NCBI GenBank assembly: GCA_001730085.1
Contig: MDLB01000075.1
Location: forward strand, 1 to 18,270
Length of the DNA: 18,270 nt
From: PVC group bacterium (ex Bugula neritina AB1)
Lineage (GTDB): Bacteria > GCA-001730085
Reading direction: 5' to 3'
The position numbers and the translations under genes were made by a program. Positions 1-7,143 of the stretch are shown here, piece by piece; the stretch's first letter is position 1, and every line of letters begins with the position of its first letter. Below the pieces are notes generated by a model that was not told where the DNA came from, did no database searches, and was given only the letters and a program-made list of their open reading frames with translations.

Positions 1-585
1 ATAGAAAAGATGAAGGCTATAGCCAAGGAAAGAGGCGGAAAATGTCTTTCTACTGTGTATGTAAACTCTAAAACAAATCTTCAGTGGCAATGCAAAGAAG
101 GACATCAGTGGGAGTCTCCTCCTGATAGGATCAAAGGATCAGAGAAGATAAAAGGAAAGTGGTGTTCTGAATGCTCAGGAAACAAAAAGCTAACCATAGA
201 AAAGATGAAGGCTATAGCCAAGGAAAGAGGCGGAAAATGTCTTTCTACTGTGTATGTAAACTCTAAAACAAATCTTCAGTGGCAATGCAAAGAAGGACAT
301 CAGTGGGAGTCTCCTCCTGATAGGATCAAAGGATCAGAGAAGATAAAAGGAAAGTGGTGTTCTGAATGCTCAGGAAACAAAAAGTTAACAATAGAAAAGA
401 TGAAGGCTATAGCCAAGGAAAGAGGCGGAAAATGTCTTTCTACTGTGTATGTAAACTCTAAAACAAATCTTCAGTGGCAATGCAAAGAAGGACATGTTTG
501 GGAAGCAATACCTTCTAAAATTCAAGGAAGCAAGAATACAAAAGGCACTTGGTGTCCTAAGTGTGCAGGAAATAAAAAGCTAACC
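1..585 (+). repeat. 195-bp tandem repeats, left end
   Basis: Units begin at 1, 196 and 391, each starting ATAGAAAAGATGAAGG. Units 1 and 2 are almost identical over 195 bp. Unit 3 matches to 495 (GGACAT) and then diverges. The right end of the window has the same repeat at 17971 and 18166. The unit length is a multiple of three, so copy changes keep the frame. Confidence 0.95.
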
Positions 586-768
586 ATGGAGGATATGCAT
601 AGAGTTGCTAAAGACAAAGGGGGTGAGTTCTTATCTCATATTTATTTAGGTGTAGATACAAAGCATAGTTGGAAATGTAAAAATGGACACATTTTTGATA
701 ATACACCGTATATGGTAAGAAAGATAGGAACTTGGTGCCAAGAATGTCGAAAAATCAAAAAAGATTAA
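1..768 (+). CDS. Zinc-ribbon array protein, 3' part (gene enters from the window end)
   Basis: The frame is open from base 1 to TAA at 766-768 and is the same phase as the open frame leaving the right end, so this is the C-terminal part of the gene that starts at 16333. It holds four zinc-ribbon units of 65, 65, 65 and about 60 residues. Each has C-x2-GH (as in QCKEGH) then WC-x2-C (as in WCSEC), four likely zinc ligands per unit. The first two units are identical at protein level and nearly so in DNA. The third switches sequence after the GH, and the fourth is diverged and ends in a lysine-rich tail. The ATG at 10 is an internal repeat methionine, not a start. If the ends are joined on the 105-base overlap the whole protein would be about 866 residues with about 11 ribbons. 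It is convergent with the recombinase gene, with 5 bp between the two stop codons. Confidence 0.85.
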   Translation: MEKMKAIAKERGGKCLSTVYVNSKTNLQWQCKEGHQWESPPDRIKGSEKIKGKWCSECSGNKKLTIEKMKAIAKERGGKCLSTVYVNSKTNLQWQCKEGHQWESPPDRIKGSEKIKGKWCSECSGNKKLTIEKMKAIAKERGGKCLSTVYVNSKTNLQWQCKEGHVWEAIPSKIQGSKNTKGTWCPKCAGNKKLTMEDMHRVAKDKGGEFLSHIYLGVDTKHSWKCKNGHIFDNTPYMVRKIGTWCQECRKIKKD

Positions 769-773
769 GATTC

Positions 774-1613
774 TTAAAAGAGTTTTGAAAAAAGCTCTTG
801 ATTAGACAAACTCTCATGTGTGTACATGTCTAAAGTGATACTCGAGCTTGAGTGTCCTAAATATTGAGATACAGCCTTAATCTTTCCCGTTTGCTTTATT
901 TTCGAAGTCGCAAAGGAATGCCTAAGACTATGAGGAGAAATGCTTTTGAAGAAGAGCTTCTTGCCATATCTAGCAATGACACGATGGATGTAACGTCGAT
1001 CCTGTTGTTTTCCCGTTGCGGTTGAGAATAAAAAACCAGATTCTCTTCCTTCCTTTACGTCTAAAATGAACTGTGAGGGCAATTTAACTATTCTATACTT
1101 ATCACCTTTGCCTAAGATACGGACGTTTGCAATGTCTGCCTCTATTTGTATGTCTGATATTTTTACACTCAAGGACTCACTAATACGACAACCAGTGATA
1201 GCTAAGAATTTACATATGCTTGCAACTGAAGGAGGAAGGCTTTCGCAAAGGAGTTCTATTTCATAAGAGGTTAAAACTTTATCTGTATCGATAGCTTTGC
1301 TAGATGGACGAGGGGCTTTGACTTTCTTTAAGACTTGCTCGATAGCAAACTTTTGACCTTGTGTGAGTTCTGAAGAGCGTTCAATTAGATTTCTAATAGC
1401 GCCCTTTAGTCTGTAGATGTGTGTTGAGACAGTGCTAGGAGCTAATCCGGTGTCTATCATATAAGATTTGAAATCATGAAGCTTTGAGATATCTAAGCTT
1501 CCCATACAGAAATTAACAAATCTTTTACAAGAAATGGATTGCTGAGTAGAAGCGAAAGCCAAAAACTTAGAAGTTAATTCGGAGTTGCGAGATTCTAGAG
1601 AAGATAGATGCAT
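774..1613 (-). CDS. Tyrosine recombinase, XerC/XerD-like
   Basis: Site-specific recombinase of the tyrosine (phage integrase) family, 279 residues from the start chosen here. On a plasmid it would typically resolve multimers at a dif/cer-like site or move a cassette. The catalytic set is complete: R in ITGCRISES, K in GKGDKYR, H-x2-R in SPHSLRHSF, H in YLGHSSS and the nucleophile Y in LDMYTHE near the C-terminus. The N-terminal half is the SAM-like core-binding domain. An upstream in-frame ATG exists at 1655, but ATG 1613 is preferred because AGGAAGGAGA lies just before it at good spacing. The gene points towards the zinc-ribbon gene. A truncated second copy lies at 12031-12480 in the same orientation. 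Confidence 0.9.
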   Translation of the reverse strand: MHLSSLESRNSELTSKFLAFASTQQSISCKRFVNFCMGSLDISKLHDFKSYMIDTGLAPSTVSTHIYRLKGAIRNLIERSSELTQGQKFAIEQVLKKVKAPRPSSKAIDTDKVLTSYEIELLCESLPPSVASICKFLAITGCRISESLSVKISDIQIEADIANVRILGKGDKYRIVKLPSQFILDVKEGRESGFLFSTATGKQQDRRYIHRVIARYGKKLFFKSISPHSLRHSFATSKIKQTGKIKAVSQYLGHSSSSITLDMYTHESLSNQELFSKLF

Positions 1614-1682
1614 AATTTTTCTCCTTCCTGCGATAACAAAAGATGTGAAATTCAAAGTTGATGTTTTTTATGGGATCAGAGT

Positions 1683-1711
1683 ATTATACCCCATTACATA
1701 ACTTTTGTCTA
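1683..1711 (-). promoter_or_regulatory. Putative promoter of the recombinase gene
   Basis: Read on the minus strand: TAGACA (1711-1706), a 17-bp spacer, then TATAAT (1688-1683). The -10 lies inside an inverted repeat, ATGGG (1669-1673) against CCCAT, which could be an operator. It is about 70 bp upstream of ATG 1613. Confidence 0.5.
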
Positions 1712-1724
1712 TCTTTTTTTTCCC

Positions 1725-1753
1725 TTGACTTTAAAACTTATTTTTTATATAAT
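1725..1753 (+). promoter_or_regulatory. Strong sigma70-type promoter of the replication operon
   Basis: TTGACT (1725-1730), exactly 17 bp, TATAAT (1748-1753). Predicted start is near 1760, giving a leader of about 77 nt before ATG 1837. This is the best promoter match in the window and is the likely source of the transcript for the regulator, primase and helicase genes. Confidence 0.7.
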
Positions 1754-1783
1754 AATAAATAACAAATAACTATTTATTAATAT

Positions 1784-1807
1784 ATGACTGTAAAAATTAC
1801 TGTTCAT
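1784..1807 (+). promoter_or_regulatory. Imperfect palindrome in the leader, possible operator
   Basis: ATGACTGTAA, then AAA, then TTACTGTTCAT: the arms pair around GTAA/TTAC with one bulged base. It lies between the predicted transcription start and the gene for a ribbon-helix-helix protein, a family that often represses its own promoter. The functional link is inference. Confidence 0.35.
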
Positions 1808-1836
1808 TAATTCATAGATTTTTTGAGAGGTCAAAA

Positions 1837-2067
1837 ATGCTTAATCTTTTCAAGTTTAGCAAAGAAATTACAGATAAAAAGAAGGTTTTCTTTAAGTTTT
1901 CTATGCTCAAAAAAGAAAAAGATTTTATAGAAAAACTTTCTCAAAAGCATGGGGTCACACAATCTGACATCCTCAGGTATTTTCTTCGAAGTGGATTAAA
2001 AAAATACAATCAAAATCGATTACACAAATCTATTCAAATTTATAAAAATGAAAAAGGAGGGACATGA
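1837..2067 (+). CDS. Ribbon-helix-helix (CopG/Arc-like) regulator, 76 aa
   Basis: Small basic protein of 76 residues. Residues 17-25 (KVFFKFSML) fit the beta strand, 26-38 (KKEKDFIEKLSQK) the first helix and 41-56 (VTQSDILRYFLRSGLK) the second helix of a ribbon-helix-helix fold. Such proteins bind operators as dimers and on plasmids commonly control copy number or partition. The start is supported by GAGAGG six bases upstream. It is the first gene after a near-consensus promoter, and an imperfect palindrome lies in its leader, so autoregulation of the downstream primase-helicase genes is plausible. Its stop overlaps the Shine-Dalgarno/start region of the next gene. A role as an antitoxin cannot be excluded, but the next gene does not resemble a known toxin. 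Confidence 0.75.
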   Translation: MLNLFKFSKEITDKKKVFFKFSMLKKEKDFIEKLSQKHGVTQSDILRYFLRSGLKKYNQNRLHKSIQIYKNEKGGT

Positions 2068-2310
2068 ATGGATAAATTCAATATTTTGAAATTGAAAGGG
2101 AGATGTTTCTTGAAGGACCCAACCCCCTCTCAAAAAGAACGTTTTTCACAAAAATATCATGAAAAACAAGAATCTATCTTATCCGCTCAGTTTGAAAATG
2201 TAAAATTGAAAAGTAGTAGAGATTTTTACTTTCACGAAAAAGAAAAACTCGCCTTGATGAAAGAGTTCAATATTTTAGAGAGAAGGGTCAGAGAAGGTCT
2301 TTTAATATGA
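2068..2310 (+). CDS. Hypothetical 80-aa charged protein
   Basis: Not recognised. ATG 2068 follows the TGA of the previous gene immediately, and AAGGAGG at 2054-2060 sits at ideal spacing, so the two are translationally coupled. The protein is rich in Lys and Glu, predicted mostly helical, with no signal peptide or membrane segment. It has a middle stretch (YHEKQESILSAQFENVKLKS) and a helix-like C-terminus (LMKEFNILERRVREGL). Its place between an RHH regulator and a primase suggests a small replication accessory or second regulatory subunit. This is inference from position only. Confidence 0.65.
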   Translation: MDKFNILKLKGRCFLKDPTPSQKERFSQKYHEKQESILSAQFENVKLKSSRDFYFHEKEKLALMKEFNILERRVREGLLI

Positions 2311-2363
2311 ATGATATTAAAGCCACTAAAATCCTAAAGCGACAGCAATGGATATTTACCTGA
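2307..2363 (+). CDS. Possible 18-aa leader-type peptide
   Basis: ATG 2307 overlaps the stop of the preceding gene in an ATGA arrangement and reads MNDIKATKILKRQQWIFT before TGA. A GAAGG motif lies upstream. It may be a real coupled micro-ORF, or simply a relic in the 105-bp gap before the primase. Support is only the overlap. Confidence 0.2.
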   Translation: MNDIKATKILKRQQWIFT

Positions 2364-2415
2364 AAGTCAAACATAGAAAAAAGAATGGACAATTTAAAAA
2401 AAAGAGGGATATTCA

Positions 2416-3489
2416 ATGGGACAAAGTGCAACAGCAATCTTAGATAAAGCTAAAAAAATAACAATTCAAGAAGCTTTCCACAAATTTAACCATTTAGAGA
2501 ATTGTACTAAAAAAGGGCTTTTTTTTTACTTTGACTGTCCTTTTTGTGGAAAAAAGACCAAGATAAAAGAATTGAGAAGCGGAGGTTATGCAAGGTCGAA
2601 TGCAACCAGCTTAGGGTGTAACTCATGTATAGGCGGAAACGTTCTGAACTCAGTTTTAATTCATAAGTTCGGTCGTTCTGACACTCTCCCTAAAGGAGAC
2701 TTAATAGAAGTTGCAAAGGGAATGATCGGCTACATTGATATAAGCAATAATATTTCACCCTCACCAAAAAAAACTCCTCCTAAAGAAACTCAAAATATTG
2801 ATCAATCCAAAACATTAGATAGAGAATTCATCCAAGAAAAACTAGAAGAGAAATTGGTTAAACTTGAAGCCAAGAGACTATGCGACAGCGACCAAAATTA
2901 TATTAGAGAGGTATGCAAGGTAAGGGGCTTGAAGTACGATCTACTTAAAGGCTTTGATGATTCTTTTGTTCTTTGCTCGAAAAATAAGTTTTTGTTTCTA
3001 GCTTACGATCAAGATACATACCTTCATGGGTTTCAATTTTCTGATTTGAGTGTGAAGGGGGGGAGAAAAATGAACACTAAGTATTCTGATTTTAGCAAGA
3101 TTGTTTTCTGGATGCCTCCTTTTTTGCACGAAGGAAGGAAGGACGCTTTAATTATCGTTGAAAGTCCACATGACGCTTTCTATTTGAACCTTCTGGGTTT
3201 TCCCTCTATAGCTTTGTTTGGTTCGAGTTTTGGGATAAAAAAGCAAGAGTTTACTAGGAGTATTTTTAAGAAATATCAATTTAAGAAAATCATAGCTCTA
3301 CCTGATGATGATAATGCGGGGATTAAGTTTAAAAATTCGGTTTCAAAGAGTATTTTTAAAGACATTGATGTCGTATATTACAATTTTGGAAAAATAACCA
3401 AGGGGGAATGCAATGATATTGGAGACGGTTTTCAAAAAGATCACGATAAAACCGTAGATATTTTGAATGACATAGCTAATAGAGATTAG
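2416..3489 (+). CDS. DnaG-like primase (zinc finger plus TOPRIM)
   Basis: Probable plasmid primase, 357 residues, making RNA primers for plasmid DNA synthesis. Residues 38-75 contain CPFC (C41, C44) and CNSC (C68, C71), a four-cysteine zinc finger in the place of the CHC2 domain of DnaG. Residues 244-340 form the TOPRIM domain: IIVESPHDAF carries the acidic residue E249, LFGSSFG is the following glycine turn, and LPDDDNAGIKF provides the D-x-D metal site (D297, D299). A Pro/Lys-rich linker (111-135) separates the two. It is shorter than chromosomal DnaG (about 600 residues) and lacks its C-terminal helicase-binding domain. The start is supported by GAGG eight bases upstream. The DnaB-like gene follows after 15 bp, so the pair should act together. 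Confidence 0.85.
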   Translation: MGQSATAILDKAKKITIQEAFHKFNHLENCTKKGLFFYFDCPFCGKKTKIKELRSGGYARSNATSLGCNSCIGGNVLNSVLIHKFGRSDTLPKGDLIEVAKGMIGYIDISNNISPSPKKTPPKETQNIDQSKTLDREFIQEKLEEKLVKLEAKRLCDSDQNYIREVCKVRGLKYDLLKGFDDSFVLCSKNKFLFLAYDQDTYLHGFQFSDLSVKGGRKMNTKYSDFSKIVFWMPPFLHEGRKDALIIVESPHDAFYLNLLGFPSIALFGSSFGIKKQEFTRSIFKKYQFKKIIALPDDDNAGIKFKNSVSKSIFKDIDVVYYNFGKITKGECNDIGDGFQKDHDKTVDILNDIANRD

Positions 3490-3504
3490 AAAAGGTAGAA
3501 GAAT

Positions 3505-4893
3505 ATGAGTGCCAAATCAAGCAATTCAAAAAATTGGTTTGTAGATGAAGGGAGTTTTGAAAAATTATCAAATAGTGCTGAAGAGATCAATGAAAAAAAT
3601 GACATATTTGAAGACGAACCTCCTCCCATTGGAGAGTTACCTCATCGCAAAAATAGCGAAGAATATAAAAAAGAAGATTTATCCTTTCCAAATTATGAAG
3701 AGAAACTCAAAAAATACCAAGATTCTTTTTGTGCAAATGCAGAAGCTGAAAATACAAACAATTTAATTCTAAAAAATCACTCAGATCGAATCATGGCTGA
3801 GAAGGATAAAGAAGACGTGAAAGAAGAAAATATTACCTCAGACAGGAAAGAGAATATAGATAACGATTATGATTCTCTTTTAAAAGAAGTAAGATTTAAA
3901 AAATCAGGACAGTCGACAGAAGAGAAAAAAGAAAAATCTATTATAAAGAAGATAGAAGCTTTTAAAGATAAGATAAAAAGAGATATAGATAATAGCCTTA
4001 AAGTTTTTAATGAAATACCTCTTCTTAATGGAACCTCAACCGTTTTTTGTTCACAAACTGGGGGAGGAAAAACATGGGTTTTAGTTATTGTTTTCTCAAA
4101 CGCTATATTGCAAAAAAGAAAAATAACTTTTCTTGAGTTAGAAAACTCAGACACAAGCATTTTTTCAAATAGATTGCTAAAGATTTATCAAGAACAAGCA
4201 AAAACAAGCTCTAATTTTAATAGTGATGATTTAGAATTAGAAAATGAAGTTCATTTAGAATTACTTTTCGATTTGTTTGAAAAAAGACATATCTCTCTTT
4301 TCGCGGATGGCACATCTGTCAATGAATTTTTTAAAAGAGATTTAATCTTACCTCTAGAAAACAAAATCAATACGATGGATGGCTTAAGGGATGCTTTTGA
4401 AAATAACGAGCATTTTAAAAATCTAAAAGCTGGAGATGTTTTTATTTTAGACTATGTTCAACTTATAAAGTCAAAAGGAAGATCGCGACAAGAAGAACTT
4501 GCAGAAATATCTAATTTTCTTCGGTCTGAGGCTAAAAGAAAAGGGTTTTGTTATATCGCTGCCGTTCAGTTTAATCGTCAATACACTCGTGACATGGAAG
4601 ACTCAGAAAAAATAAATTGCATTCGAGAATCTTCAGATATTGCTCAAGATTCAGATATGGTTTTCGAGGTTATGCCTGAGAAAAGAAAGAATGAGGATAA
4701 GAATGGTAATAAAGGTTCTTTTGATATCACGAAAACACAAGTGAAATGCTTGAAAGATAGAGATGGACTTTGGGGTCAATTCAGATATATCAATGTGAAT
4801 CTTTTAAATGGAGAAATTGTTGAGAATAAAACGAATAAGTATATGAAAGAAACTACTGAATCTGAATTAAAAAAATCAGAGCTGGATATATAG
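3505..4893 (+). CDS. DnaB-like replicative helicase (RecA-fold domain with long charged N-terminus)
   Basis: Residues about 165-440 match the DnaB/GP4 RecA-type ATPase. Walker A is SQTGGGKT (183-190), Walker B VFILDYVQL (D316), motif 3 is AAVQFNR (352-358, compare SQLNR in DnaB), and motif 4 is RESSDIAQDSDMVFEV (compare the SG..EQDADVV region). An arginine-rich stretch follows. The usual DnaB N-terminal domain is missing. In its place are about 165 highly charged, probably disordered residues that include EPPPIGE (38-44). Function inferred: hexameric unwinding of plasmid DNA, loaded with the upstream primase. The start is ATG 3505, with a purine-rich AGAAG stretch before it. The N-terminal EPPPIGE motif recurs in the small protein at 5037-5177. 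Confidence 0.85.
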   Translation: MSAKSSNSKNWFVDEGSFEKLSNSAEEINEKNDIFEDEPPPIGELPHRKNSEEYKKEDLSFPNYEEKLKKYQDSFCANAEAENTNNLILKNHSDRIMAEKDKEDVKEENITSDRKENIDNDYDSLLKEVRFKKSGQSTEEKKEKSIIKKIEAFKDKIKRDIDNSLKVFNEIPLLNGTSTVFCSQTGGGKTWVLVIVFSNAILQKRKITFLELENSDTSIFSNRLLKIYQEQAKTSSNFNSDDLELENEVHLELLFDLFEKRHISLFADGTSVNEFFKRDLILPLENKINTMDGLRDAFENNEHFKNLKAGDVFILDYVQLIKSKGRSRQEELAEISNFLRSEAKRKGFCYIAAVQFNRQYTRDMEDSEKINCIRESSDIAQDSDMVFEVMPEKRKNEDKNGNKGSFDITKTQVKCLKDRDGLWGQFRYINVNLLNGEIVENKTNKYMKETTESELKKSELDI

Positions 4894-4907
4894 AAAGGGA
4901 CAAAATA

Positions 4908-5021
4908 ATGAAAAATGAGAAAAATCATAAAGAAGAGGAAGAGATAGAAAAAAGTGAACAAGCAAAAAGAAAAGAAGATTTTGAAGAGTTTTTACCATTG
5001 AATAGTATGGATATAAAATAA
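4908..5021 (+). CDS. Hypothetical 37-aa acidic/lysine-rich protein
   Basis: ATG 4908 lies 15 bp after the helicase stop with AAAGGGA before it; ends at TAA 5019-5021. The protein is strongly charged (a run of EEEE, then alternating Lys and Glu) and ends with a hydrophobic-acidic segment (DFEEFLPLNSMDIK). Not recognised. Good ribosome site and tight packing between conserved-looking genes argue that it is translated. It could be a docking peptide for a replication protein, but that is inference. Confidence 0.5.
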   Translation: MKNEKNHKEEEEIEKSEQAKRKEDFEEFLPLNSMDIK

Positions 5022-5036
5022 AAAAGGAAAAAAAAT

Positions 5037-5177
5037 ATGTCTAAAAAAAGAAAAATACATATATTTCCCGATTTTGATTACGAACCACCTCCTTATGGTG
5101 AAATGTGGCGAGAAGAACAAGAAATAAAAAAGAAAAAGAAAGAGGATTTAGAAAAGAAAAAGGATGAAAAGGAGTGA
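5037..5177 (+). CDS. Hypothetical 46-aa protein with EPPPYGE motif
   Basis: ATG 5037 has AAGGA upstream; ends at TGA 5175-5177, overlapping the ribosome site of the next gene. Sequence features: basic start (MSKKRKIHIF), then PDFDYEPPPYGEMWREE, then a Lys/Glu helix (KKKKKEDLEKKKD). The EPPPYGE core closely matches EPPPIGE in the N-terminal tail of the helicase encoded about 1.4 kb upstream, which suggests that both carry the same short binding motif. Not otherwise recognised. Its end overlaps the region containing the start of the 442-aa gene, so the two are probably translationally coupled. Confidence 0.55.
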   Translation: MSKKRKIHIFPDFDYEPPPYGEMWREEQEIKKKKKEDLEKKKDEKE

Positions 5178-5184
5178 TCTTTCT

Positions 5185-6513
5185 ATGAAAAAAAAGAAAA
5201 GAGTATTACATGTAAACCGAGAGAAGATTAGTACATACTCGCAATTATCCCGTCATGGTAAAAACTTCAATGAGAATAATTTAAAGAAAGCAAAAGATCA
5301 CAAATGTAGTGATGCCGAAGATAGAAAAACAAACGAATTTACAAAAAGATTTGATCAAACTCAAAAAAGAATATTCGAGGAACAACTAAGAAATATTGAG
5401 AAAGCTCAAGGGTTTCGATTATATGCTGGAGCAACACATCCACTGATAACCGACATTGGTTGTTGTTTAATGAATTTATCTGTCCCTTTTTTTCAAAAGA
5501 CAAAGTTTGAAAAAGATAAAGCCATGGGAGAACAAGAATACGTTGATAAATATGGGGTTTTTGTCGATCCTGTTAAAAATTTAAATAAAGATTCAAAGAT
5601 CAAATCCTTTGGATATATCGTATGTGTTCGAGAGGATTGCCTGATTAAGGAGATCTTAAAAAATTTTTGCACAAAAAATGGATCAGCAGTAAATGGTCAA
5701 GGTGATTATGTTAAAAGAATAAAGAAAAATTTAAAATCTGCACTATCTCTTGCTTATTTAAAAAACTCTATCTTGGAAGATGAAGAAGGTCGAAAAACAA
5801 TAGAAAGCAGAATGGACGTAAAAGAAACAGATGACCCCTTATCTTTCGATCCTTTTTTTAAAATACTTGGTGACAATGGAAATTATTATTTTACTGTTCC
5901 GTGTCAATACCTAAGAAATAAGGAGGGAATGTTAACTTTTTTTCTTGATGATAACTTCTATCCTGTTTTAGACTTTTTAAACATCCGAAAGAAACATAGC
6001 AATATTCCTTATATAAAAAACATATCTTCTGAAAATATATTTCTGAGAAGAGCTATGGAGTTGGGAAATAAAAGCTTTCAAGAAAAATTGAATAGAAATT
6101 CTAACTCTTGGATGTCGTCATCTATTTACAAAATGATTTCCATTGCCGAGTCGATTCATAGGTTTTCAAAAAATAAATATCATCATATTTTAAAAGGGAT
6201 TAGCTTCACAACTAGTAAAGAACACGGTAATCACGTTCACATACCTAAGGATTTTTTAGAAAAAAAACTATATGGAGAAGTTTATAGGAGGAGAAGAGGA
6301 GAGATCCCTGAAATAAATTTTCAATTGTTAAAGAAAATATGGAAATGTTTACAAATTGGATTTGATCAACTCTGTAAAGACCTTTCTTTTGATATAGAAG
6401 ATATAAGGAAAATAGGTATTATTATTCCCTCTGAATATGAGCTTATTTTGAAATATAAAGACGGAACCAGAGAAATAAAATCATACGGATATAAAAGCAT
6501 AAGAAAGCAATAA
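5185..6513 (+). CDS. Unrecognised 442-aa protein; candidate initiator of the second replicon
   Basis: Not recognised by family. An in-frame ATG at 5164 exists, but ATG 5185 is preferred because AAGGAG (5169-5174) lies ten bases before it. The first 100 residues are basic and helical. Then comes a mixed domain with YAGATHPLITDIGCCLMNLSVPFF, and a middle region with alternating charged and hydrophobic segments. Near the C-terminus is a very basic patch (EVYRRRRGEI) in a probable alpha/beta region, consistent with nucleic-acid binding. It is the last gene of the primase-helicase cluster, and three 32-bp direct repeats begin 58 bp after its stop. By analogy with the IncQ layout, where initiator, helicase and primase are encoded together near iterons, it may be the iteron-binding initiator. 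That role is inference. It could instead be a structural or recombination protein. Confidence 0.75.
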   Translation: MKKKKRVLHVNREKISTYSQLSRHGKNFNENNLKKAKDHKCSDAEDRKTNEFTKRFDQTQKRIFEEQLRNIEKAQGFRLYAGATHPLITDIGCCLMNLSVPFFQKTKFEKDKAMGEQEYVDKYGVFVDPVKNLNKDSKIKSFGYIVCVREDCLIKEILKNFCTKNGSAVNGQGDYVKRIKKNLKSALSLAYLKNSILEDEEGRKTIESRMDVKETDDPLSFDPFFKILGDNGNYYFTVPCQYLRNKEGMLTFFLDDNFYPVLDFLNIRKKHSNIPYIKNISSENIFLRRAMELGNKSFQEKLNRNSNSWMSSSIYKMISIAESIHRFSKNKYHHILKGISFTTSKEHGNHVHIPKDFLEKKLYGEVYRRRRGEIPEINFQLLKKIWKCLQIGFDQLCKDLSFDIEDIRKIGIIIPSEYELILKYKDGTREIKSYGYKSIRKQ

Positions 6514-6571
6514 AGTCAATATGATATATATAGAAATTATCAAATAAAAATTAACTACTTTAGATGTGTCT

Positions 6572-6664
6572 GTTACGTCAGTAGGAGACGGATTTGGAAT
6601 ATTGTTACGTCAGTAGGAGACGGATTTGGAATATTGTTACGTCAGTAGGGGACGGATTTGGACC
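6572..6664 (+). repeat. Three 32-bp direct repeats (iteron-like)
   Basis: Copies start at 6572, 6604 and 6636. Core: GTTACGTCAGTAGGAGACGG, followed by ATTTGGAATATT. Copies 1 and 2 are identical. Copy 3 has one change (AGGGG for AGGAG) and ends in GGACC. They are followed by an AT-rich stretch (6669-6700). The sequence is unrelated to the 22-bp iterons at 7987, so a different protein should bind it. Confidence 0.9.
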
Positions 6665-6699
6665 ATTTCCTAAATAATATTTAAAAAAAATTTTAAATA

Positions 6700-6740
6700 A
6701 AAACCTCAGCCTCAAGAGCTGGGGTTTTTTATTTTTTTTT
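6700..6740 (+). terminator. Rho-independent terminator
   Basis: An 11-bp stem (AAAACCTCAGC, 6700-6710, with GCTGGGGTTTT, 6718-6728; one G-T pair), a 7-base loop and a long T tract to 6740. It would end the operon that starts near 1760, placing the 32-bp repeats within its transcribed tail. Confidence 0.85.
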
Positions 6741-6770
6741 CGCTAGTGCTACAAAAAAATAAAGTTTCCG

Positions 6771-7143
6771 CAGAAAGGAGAGAATTTAGCTTTGAGCTTC
6801 GGTGAATCAAACATCTTCTTTGTTCTCAAAATCTTATTTGAAAGCAACCTGTTGACTCCGTCAAGCGGTTACTTTTGAAGCTAGCTCCGATATCTCCGTT
6901 GTCAGTCCGAAACCTTTGCTAGAAGATTGTATTATGCGGTTTTTCAGGCGGATCTAAGAACATCTTAGATATATTTCAGCCGTATCTTCCTTTCCTTCGT
7001 GCGATTTTTTGTCTATCATCACTCTTGTAACCAAGCTTTTATCCGATCCTGAATGCCTCTAAATTCAAATATCAGATCAATCTTGATACGGGAAAAACCC
7101 TTTGAGGAGCAAGTTAAGCTCTTAGAGTAAGGTTTTTGTTTTG
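6771..7143 (+). ncRNA. Candidate structured RNA or origin hairpin cluster
   Basis: No convincing gene in this higher-GC stretch. Visible pairings: GAGAA 6780-6784 with TTCTC 6823-6827, enclosing TTTGA 6791-6795 with TCAAA 6807-6811 and a C(UUCG)G tetraloop at 6797-6802. AATCTT 6830-6835 pairs with AAGATT 6923-6928, enclosing AACC-TTGAC / GTCAA-GGTT (6846-6870). ATCTAAGA 6952-6959 pairs with TCTTAGAT 6963-6970. A terminator-like hairpin lies at 7093-7137 (AAAAACC with GGTTTTT) before a T-rich run. Nested pairing plus a UUCG loop suggests an RNA on the plus strand. Alternatively these are single-strand initiation sites for the plasmid primase. No promoter was clearly seen and no known RNA family was recognised. 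Confidence 0.3.

Noticed and set aside
1837-2310. RHH protein plus 80-aa protein as a toxin-antitoxin pair
   Set aside because: Order and coupling fit, but the 80-aa protein shows no known toxin motif and the genes lead into primase and helicase genes, so a regulator role is simpler.
6572-6664. CRISPR array
   Set aside because: The 32-bp repeats are directly adjacent with no spacers, and there are no cas genes.
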